This document shows positions 12,898 to 18,003 of a stretch of 18,003 nucleotides of DNA, one piece after another (positions within the stretch are counted from its first letter, which is position 1; each line of letters begins with the position of its first letter). Source of the DNA: Treponema sp. (GTDB lineage Bacteria > Spirochaetota > Spirochaetia > Treponematales > Treponemataceae); assembly GCA_016296655.1 (NCBI GenBank), contig JAEDIW010000046.1, positions 1 to 18,003 on the forward strand, given 5' to 3'. The notes under the pieces were generated by a model, which saw only the letters and a list, made by a program, of their open reading frames with translations, ran no database searches and had not been told where the DNA came from. A program made the translations under genes and the position numbers.

Positions 12898-12903
12898 TTT
12901 TTT

Positions 12904-13713
12904 ATGACCGTAATTACCAGAAACAGGATTTTCATTCTGGCTAGAACACTTTCTTTTCTTGTTTATGCATTAAGTATTGCAATTTTCCTTCACTATTTTT
13001 CAACAGGGCTGATTGTTCAGCCAGATTCGGAAAAAATAAAGCCTTTCATTTTTCAATACAGGTACAATGCAGTCTTGATTTCTATTTTTGTATTTCTATT
13101 TTATACGCTTGCAGCTCAATTTTTTGTTTACCAGAATTTCGTCAGGACACGAGCAACTGAAATCCTGTTTTTCAGCACTTTTCTGCTCAGCTGCATTTCT
13201 GAAATTCTGCGGCTTTTTGTGCCTATTGACGGGCTGGCTTCAAACTATTCAGCAATGTACCTTCTGATTGGGCAGGGAATCCTTTTCGGCAGGATTCTTG
13301 CACCGCTGAGTTTTCTGTTCATGGCACTGATGAGCGGAAATGAGCAGCGCATAAATGAAGAAAAAAATCTGACTGTAATTATTTTTACGGCAATGTTTTT
13401 CAGCTCAATCATTCCAATAAATTCTGCCATAATTACGAAATTCTTTACATTTCAATGGGGATATTCGCTGTTTATTGATTTTTTCAGAATGACAGTTGTT
13501 TTTATCGCCTGTTTTTCAATGTTCCTGAAATCTTCAAAAGCTGATTCTCCGGAAGATTTAAAAATAGCTTCCGGGTTTGCAGCAATGCAGGCAGGCTATC
13601 TGATTCTGTGTAATGCTGATTCTTATGAACTTCTTTCTGCAGGTTCTCTGCTGCTTTTTGCAGGAACCTATATTTACATAGAATTACTGCACAAAAAATA
13701 CCTTTGGATATAA
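12904..13713 (+). CDS. integral membrane protein with about eight spans, unknown function
   Basis: Not recognised. A 269-residue, strongly hydrophobic protein with about eight predicted membrane segments (roughly residues 8-28, 52-72, 86-106, 118-142, 155-176, 185-206, 222-238, 243-261) and only short loops. There is no catalytic, nucleotide-binding or transport signature. The layout recalls the 7-8 span sensory or input modules of bacterial signalling proteins, but no output domain is attached. The mRNA is probably leaderless: the -10 lies directly before the ATG and there is no Shine-Dalgarno. It diverges from the DUF2259 gene and converges on the lipid kinase gene with 44 nt between stops. 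The hairpin AACTCT-CCTCC-AGAGTT (about 13720-13736) in that gap lacks a T run. Confidence 0.8.
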   Translation: MTVITRNRIFILARTLSFLVYALSIAIFLHYFSTGLIVQPDSEKIKPFIFQYRYNAVLISIFVFLFYTLAAQFFVYQNFVRTRATEILFFSTFLLSCISEILRLFVPIDGLASNYSAMYLLIGQGILFGRILAPLSFLFMALMSGNEQRINEEKNLTVIIFTAMFFSSIIPINSAIITKFFTFQWGYSLFIDFFRMTVVFIACFSMFLKSSKADSPEDLKIASGFAAMQAGYLILCNADSYELLSAGSLLLFAGTYIYIELLHKKYLWI

Positions 13714-13757
13714 GGGCTGAACTCTCCTCCAGAGTTTCAAAAAAATTCTTGCTGCAA

Positions 13758-14375
13758 TCAGGCTAAAATAAATTGTGCAAGACCTCCAGTCAGCACAGGG
13801 ATGAAAAGATTATCAAAATCTTTCAGTGGCAGAAGTTCTATTGCCATAGCAGCAAAACCAATCACCAATGCAGCAGAAACAGAATGCAGCATCAGCAGTG
13901 ATGAAATAAAAACAGCTGCAAAGCAGGCAAGGCTTCCTGCAACAGTTTTACCGTTTGTAAAAGGTATGCGAATTCTGCCGCACAATTTTCCGACAAGACT
14001 TGCAAGTCCGTCGCCAAAGCCCAAAGCGTAAATTCCTACAGCAGCAGGAATCTGTTTCCACAAAATTGCAGCAGAAATAATTCCAAGTACAAGAGTAACA
14101 GGCCCCATGACAAATTTGTTTTCATCACGTTTACGGGCGGCTGCGGCAGTAATAGCCGAAATAAACGGAACTTTTTTTCCACCAAGCCTGAGAAATTCAA
14201 AAATACAGTAAAAAACAAGGCAAAGCATCAGCAGCCAGAGTGTCGTAAAATAAAATCTGGCAAGAAAGAAAGGCACAAATGCTGTGCACAAATGTATGCT
14301 TTTCCTAAAAATTTCCTTACGTATGTCTAGGCCTCGCTGTTTCAGCAGGACTCCTGTAAAAAATTCATTCAACAT
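13758..14375 (-). CDS. dolichol/phytol kinase-like CTP-dependent lipid kinase
   Basis: An integral membrane protein of 205 residues with about six spans, of the SEC59/phytol kinase/CDP-alcohol-related kinase family that phosphorylates polyprenols, phytol or diacylglycerol using CTP. Numbered from the first of two adjacent ATGs (14378), family hallmarks are RKSIHL (25-30), FEFLR (60-64), NKFVMGPVTLVLG (87-99), GFGDGLASLVGKLCGR (120-135), NGKTVAGSL (142-150) and DNLFIP (189-194). Two ATGs are adjacent (14378 and 14375); CGGAGAAG places the second at the better 6-nt spacing, so 14375 is chosen, though 14378 is possible. The gene starts within 15 nt of the stop of the large TPR gene and is surely cotranscribed with it. 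The lipid substrate cannot be told from sequence; undecaprenol or diacylglycerol recycling is a reasonable guess. Confidence 0.85.
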   Translation of the reverse strand: MLNEFFTGVLLKQRGLDIRKEIFRKSIHLCTAFVPFFLARFYFTTLWLLMLCLVFYCIFEFLRLGGKKVPFISAITAAAARKRDENKFVMGPVTLVLGIISAAILWKQIPAAVGIYALGFGDGLASLVGKLCGRIRIPFTNGKTVAGSLACFAAVFISSLLMLHSVSAALVIGFAAMAIELLPLKDFDNLFIPVLTGGLAQFILA

Positions 14376-14387
14376 CATCTTCTCCGA

Positions 14388-17300
14388 TTAAAAGACCTGC
14401 AATCCTTTTTCTTCACCAGACAGAGTTCTTGGAATGTCTGGATAGGCAGCCGGCTCAAAATCAGCACCAGGTTTTATCATATATCTTATATTTTCCTCTG
14501 CCAGATTTGAAACATCCTTGCGCTTCATGGAAGTCTGATTACGGGTAAGGGCATCTCCGGCACGCATAGATTCTGTAAAGTTGATTGTTGCCTGCGCTCT
14601 AAGCTGGCTGTTTCCTGTACGTTTTGCCAAATTATACAGAATTACGCCAAGATTGTTGCAGGCTTTCATATACATATCAACAATAGCCTCATCTCTAGGG
14701 TCAGACTGAGGTATCATAATCTTTTTGTCGGAACGAATAACGTTCAGATTATCAATTAATTTTTCAAAATAGCCTTTTGCTGCATTATAGCTATTTCTGT
14801 TTATAAGAACATTTCCCAAAGCCATCAAAAGATTATTATCATCTGGAACCGCTTCTGCAGTTGCCATAAATGAGCCCATAGCTTCCTGCATGGCACCTTT
14901 TTCATACTGAATTGCCCCGATTTTGTAGCGGATTGACGGAGTATCGTTTTCATTTTCAATAGCCGCCTTATAATACTCAAAAGCAGAATCAATATTATTA
15001 AACTTAAAATAATCAATATCAGCCATATCAGAATAAAGCTGTCCGATTATGTGATTTCCCGGAAGAGCAGGAACCTGAGCCTTAAAGGTTGAAATTCCAT
15101 CTGTAAAGGTTTCCACAGCCTTTATGATTTCCTGTTTTTTTATAAAAATTTCACCTTTCAGCCTGTAAGAATCAATCTGCTTGTAAACATCAGCTTTCTT
15201 CAGTGTTCTGGCATTTTTAAATGCATCTAAAGCAGCATCCAGATATGCCATTGCGCCGTTAAAATTGGTCATATTTATGTAATAACGTGCCATGTTATAG
15301 AGTGCCGTAGGATTTGTCGGATCAGCCTCGATTGCTTTTTCCATAAGAGCCTTTACATCTTCTATTCTGTCTTTCAGATACGCTTCTGACGGAGAAAGCT
15401 TTCCTGTCATTTTTTCAAACATATATCCGCTCAATTCAGTCAGTTCCAGGGCTCCAAGTGTTTTTTTCTTTGGATAAAAAATTTCCTTGAGGCGAAGCAC
15501 TTCCTTCAAATCGTCGGTCTTTATAAAATAGCGCAACATTCTTGACAGATACAAATCCTTTGCGCCATACAACGACATTAGGGAAGCATAATTACTGCGC
15601 GCATTTTCGTACATTTCAGGGTTTCCGTTATCGCCCCAGTCAAGATAAATGTCACCAAGTTCCAGAAGTCCGTCAGCATCATTTACAAAATACAAAAGCA
15701 GACGGTCATTCAAAATACGAATGGCACCTTCATAATCTGAAAGATCCTGCCACTGCATGCGTGCATATTCAAGACCTGCCTGTTTGTCATTTTTGTAACG
15801 CTTCAAAATATCATCATACATTACAGCTGCACGCTCATACTGTTTATGATTTCTGTACCCCTGTGCAAATTTGTAGAACCAGGATTTTATGTTGCGGTAT
15901 CTTACAGCTTCCTTAAATCTCTGCTCAGCCTGGGGATATTCATCTGCCTCCAGAAGGGCATATCCTTGCTTGTACAAACTGTTAGCTTTTAGAGGCCTGT
16001 AAATATAATGCTTTCCACACAAAAACAAAAACAGACTTATAAAGCCCAGTCCTAAAGAAAGCAGAATAACTGGAATGATTCTATTTTTTAGCTGATATTC
16101 AAAAGAAGCTTTATATGCTTCATATTCTTCAACAGTTCTATGCTCAAAATCTCTTGGAACAGGAAGTGAAATATCAAGAATTTTTTCCAGATGACTTGCA
16201 AGATTTCTGGCTGAAACTTTTTTTATTACTTTTTCAATTACCTCAAAAACCGTATCTTTTGTAAACTCATCATTTGCAATCATTTCTTCAATTGCAATTT
16301 TTACATTCAACGGATAATGAGAAAGGTTTTTCTTGAATTTTTTATATTCGTCTTCTGTTATGGAATTTTTTTCAGCAGGAGATGTTTGCGCCTTTCCAAG
16401 TTCTACAGGATTTACAGTTTTCTGAACAGCATTGTCCAAGTCAGCTTCAAGCGTATCTGAAAATCCCGGAATATAAAATTCATCATCGCCACCGAGGTCA
16501 AAATCATCATCGCCGTGAGAAAAACTTTCATCTGTATCTTTTATATCGATATTGCTGAAATCTGCAGAACCTGAGTCTCCAGTTTTTCCTGAAGAAAAAT
16601 CAATATTTTCCAAATCAGAAACATCAATATCATTGAAAGTATCTATTTTTTCATCTGAATTTCCAGCATCGCCACCTGTTGCAAATGGGTCGGCATTTAT
16701 TCCAAGCTCACCGCCAGATGTGCCAAACGGGTCGGCATTTGTTCCAGACTCGTCGCCACCTGTGCCAAACGGGTCGGCAACTGTTCCAGGCTCATCGCCA
16801 AATGTGCCAAATGGGTCAGCAGCTGTTCCAAGGCCATCGCCAGATGTGCCAAACGGGTCGGTATCTGCTCCAAGCTCACTGCCACCTGTTGCAAACGGGT
16901 CGGCAGCTGTTCCAAGGTCATCGCCAGATGTTGCAAACGGGTCGGCAGCTGTTCCAACTCCTGAAGGCTTCTGCCTGTTTTCTTCACCAAAATCCAATGT
17001 ACCAGGGACTTCTACCAGTTCAGGTGGTAAATCCATATTTAAGTCAATTGGCTCGGCATTTGTTCCAGGCTCACCGCCACCTGTTGCAAACGGTTCGGCA
17101 CTTGCTCCAAGCTCACCGCCAGATGTGCCAAACGGGTCGGCATTTGTTCCAGACTCGTCGCCACCTGTGCCAAACGGGTCGGCAACTGTTCCAGGCTCAT
17201 CGCCAAATGTGCCAAATGGGTCAGCAGCTGTTCCAAGGCCATCGCCAGATGTGCCAAACGGGTCGGTATCTGCTCCAAGCTCACTGCCACCTGTTGCAAA

Positions 17301-18003
17301 CGGGTCGGCAGCTGTTCCAAGGTCATCGCCAGATGTTGCAAACGGGTCGGCACTTGTTCCAGGCTCATTACCAGATGTGCCAAACGGATCGGCACTTGTT
17401 CCAAGCTCATCGCCACCTGTTGCAAACGGGTCGGCAGCTGCTCCAAGCTCATCGCCACCTGTGCCAAACGGGTCGGCAGCTGTTCCAGGCTCACCGCTGC
17501 CTGTGCCAAACGGGTCGGCATTTGTTCCAAGCTCATCGCCAGATATGCCAAACGGCTCGGCACTTGCTCCAACTCCTGAAGGCTTCTGTCTGTTTTCTTC
17601 ACCCAAATCCAATGTACCAGGAACTTCTACCAGTTCAGGTGGTAAATCCATATTTAAGTCAATTGGCTCGGCATTTGTTCCAAAGTTGTCGCCAGATGTA
17701 GCAAATGGCTCGGCAGATGTTCCAAGCTCATCGCCAGATGTAGCAAACGGGTCGGCAGATGCTCCAGACTCATCGCCAGATGTGCCAAACGGGTCGGCAT
17801 TTGTTCCAAGACCATCGCCACCTGTTGCAAACGGGTCGGCACTTGCTCCAAGATCATCTCCACCTGTGCCAAACGGGTCGGCACTTGTTCCAGACTCACC
17901 GACACCTGTGCCAAATGGGTCGGCAGCTGTTCCAGGCTCACCTCCAGATGTGCCAAATGGGTCGGCAGCTGTTCCAGGCTCACCTCCAGATGTGCCAAAT
18001 GGG
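14388..18003 (-). CDS. large DPF-repeat/TPR single-span membrane protein (5' end outside window)
   Basis: The reading frame is open from the right edge to TAA at 14388, at least 1204 codons; the start lies outside. Order: 14-residue repeats, consensus ADPFGTSGDELGTS (16659-18003, 27 copies in three blocks); an acidic Asp/Ser-rich linker (about 16390-16658); a helical segment with NLSHYPLNVKIAIEEMI (about 16240-16360); one membrane span (about 16015-16083, IIPVILLSLGLGFISLFLFL); then TPR-like helices to the end (LYKQGYALLEADEYPQAEQRFKEAV; GLLELGDIYLDWG; ALYNMARYYINM). The helical segment, span and TPR order recall spirochaetal periplasmic flagellar collar proteins (Borrelia FlcA/BB0326), which help stators assemble; this is an inference from layout. 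Charged residues flank both sides of the span, so topology is unresolved. The lipid kinase gene follows in the same unit. Confidence 0.88.
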   Translation of the reverse strand, partial: PFGTSGGEPGTAADPFGTSGGEPGTAADPFGTGVGESGTSADPFGTGGDDLGASADPFATGGDGLGTNADPFGTSGDESGASADPFATSGDELGTSAEPFATSGDNFGTNAEPIDLNMDLPPELVEVPGTLDLGEENRQKPSGVGASAEPFGISGDELGTNADPFGTGSGEPGTAADPFGTGGDELGAAADPFATGGDELGTSADPFGTSGNEPGTSADPFATSGDDLGTAADPFATGGSELGADTDPFGTSGDGLGTAADPFGTFGDEPGTVADPFGTGGDESGTNADPFGTSGGELGASAEPFATGGGEPGTNAEPIDLNMDLPPELVEVPGTLDFGEENRQKPSGVGTAADPFATSGDDLGTAADPFATGGSELGADTDPFGTSGDGLGTAADPFGTFGDEPGTVADPFGTGGDESGTNADPFGTSGGELGINADPFATGGDAGNSDEKIDTFNDIDVSDLENIDFSSGKTGDSGSADFSNIDIKDTDESFSHGDDDFDLGGDDEFYIPGFSDTLEADLDNAVQKTVNPVELGKAQTSPAEKNSITEDEYKKFKKNLSHYPLNVKIAIEEMIANDEFTKDTVFEVIEKVIKKVSARNLASHLEKILDISLPVPRDFEHRTVEEYEAYKASFEYQLKNRIIPVILLSLGLGFISLFLFLCGKHYIYRPLKANSLYKQGYALLEADEYPQAEQRFKEAVRYRNIKSWFYKFAQGYRNHKQYERAAVMYDDILKRYKNDKQAGLEYARMQWQDLSDYEGAIRILNDRLLLYFVNDADGLLELGDIYLDWGDNGNPEMYENARSNYASLMSLYGAKDLYLSRMLRYFIKTDDLKEVLRLKEIFYPKKKTLGALELTELSGYMFEKMTGKLSPSEAYLKDRIEDVKALMEKAIEADPTNPTALYNMARYYINMTNFNGAMAYLDAALDAFKNARTLKKADVYKQIDSYRLKGEIFIKKQEIIKAVETFTDGISTFKAQVPALPGNHIIGQLYSDMADIDYFKFNNIDSAFEYYKAAIENENDTPSIRYKIGAIQYEKGAMQEAMGSFMATAEAVPDDNNLLMALGNVLINRNSYNAAKGYFEKLIDNLNVIRSDKKIMIPQSDPRDEAIVDMYMKACNNLGVILYNLAKRTGNSQLRAQATINFTESMRAGDALTRNQTSMKRKDVSNLAEENIRYMIKPGADFEPAAYPDIPRTLSGEEKGLQVF
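16659..18003 (-). repeat. 42-bp coding tandem repeat array in three blocks
   Basis: Unit of 42 bp encoding 14 residues, [AT][DE]PF[GA]TxGxxxGxx. Block A: 17673-18003 (about 8 units, cut by the edge). Block B: 17058-17561 (12 units). Block C: 16659-16946 (7 units). The blocks are separated by near-identical 111-bp spacers (16947-17057 and 17562-17672) that encode AEPIDLN, PPELVEVPG and GEENRQKPSGVG. The segments 16701-16947 and 17106-17352 are identical over 247 bp. The array is visibly richer in G+C than the rest of the window. Confidence 0.95.

Noticed and set aside
14388..17651. ATG at 17651 as the start of the TPR gene
   Set aside because: The same frame is open with further repeat units to the right edge, and the ATG lies inside a spacer repeated elsewhere in the array without start signals. 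The true start is outside the window.
16679..17701. 340-residue His/Gln-rich frame on the plus strand
   Set aside because: Antisense by-product of the 42-bp repeat; the minus-strand DPF frame continues into a clear TPR domain.
17039..17998. Minus-strand frames with SLEQLPTRLA-type repeats
   Set aside because: Shifted frame of the same repeat, open only within the array, with no start signal or continuation.
16659..18003. CRISPR-like array because of regular repeats and spacers
   Set aside because: The 42-bp unit is coding, in frame, without unique spacers and without nearby cas genes.

Overview
The window is A+T-rich bacterial DNA that most likely comes from a host-associated or rumen-type Treponema (Spirochaetes). 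Grounds: several short secreted proteins or lipoproteins with loose spirochaete-type lipoboxes, a DUF2259-type secreted protein, a large TPR membrane protein resembling spirochaetal flagellar-collar proteins, T-run terminators, and a histidinol-phosphate aminotransferase, which argues against the reduced T. pallidum group. No rRNA, tRNA, CRISPR array or transposase was found.

Layout. 159-955 (-): two small translationally coupled genes, the second starting with TTG. 1193-1633: three tandem hairpins, then a promoter and a leader with a 31-codon upstream ORF. 1634-2632 (+): CorA-type Mg2+ channel. 2736-3713 (+): secreted SUMF1/FGE-sulfatase-fold protein without the catalytic cysteines, then a strong two-way terminator. 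3782-4930 (-): hisC with a clear sigma70 promoter. 4931-5377: divergent intergenic region with a REP-like palindrome. 5378-7309 (+): 643-residue protein of unknown function. 7310-7700: a dense cluster of near-perfect hairpins, three with CsrA-type GGA loops. 7701-8150 (+): single-stranded DNA-binding protein. 8395-10644 (-): peptidase-U32 family protein (RlhA/TrhP type). 10759-11859 (-): lipoprotein with Big_5-like and lamin-tail-like domains. 12010-12714 (-): DUF2259 secreted protein. 12904-13713 (+): multi-spanning membrane protein on an apparently leaderless mRNA. 13758-14375 (-): dolichol/phytol-kinase-like CTP-dependent lipid kinase, coupled to the large gene upstream. 14388-18003 (-): 3' part of a very large gene. 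It encodes a 14-residue DPF repeat array, an acidic linker, one membrane span and a long TPR region; its 5' end lies beyond the right edge.

The genes are mostly singletons or pairs with their own signals, so no single pathway unites them. The most notable items are the GGA-loop hairpin cluster upstream of ssb (candidate CsrA-titrating RNA or CsrA-controlled leader), the corA leader with its own small ORF and competing hairpins, the DPF-repeat/TPR membrane protein with a recent internal duplication, and promoters placed so that transcripts would start at or next to the initiation codon.
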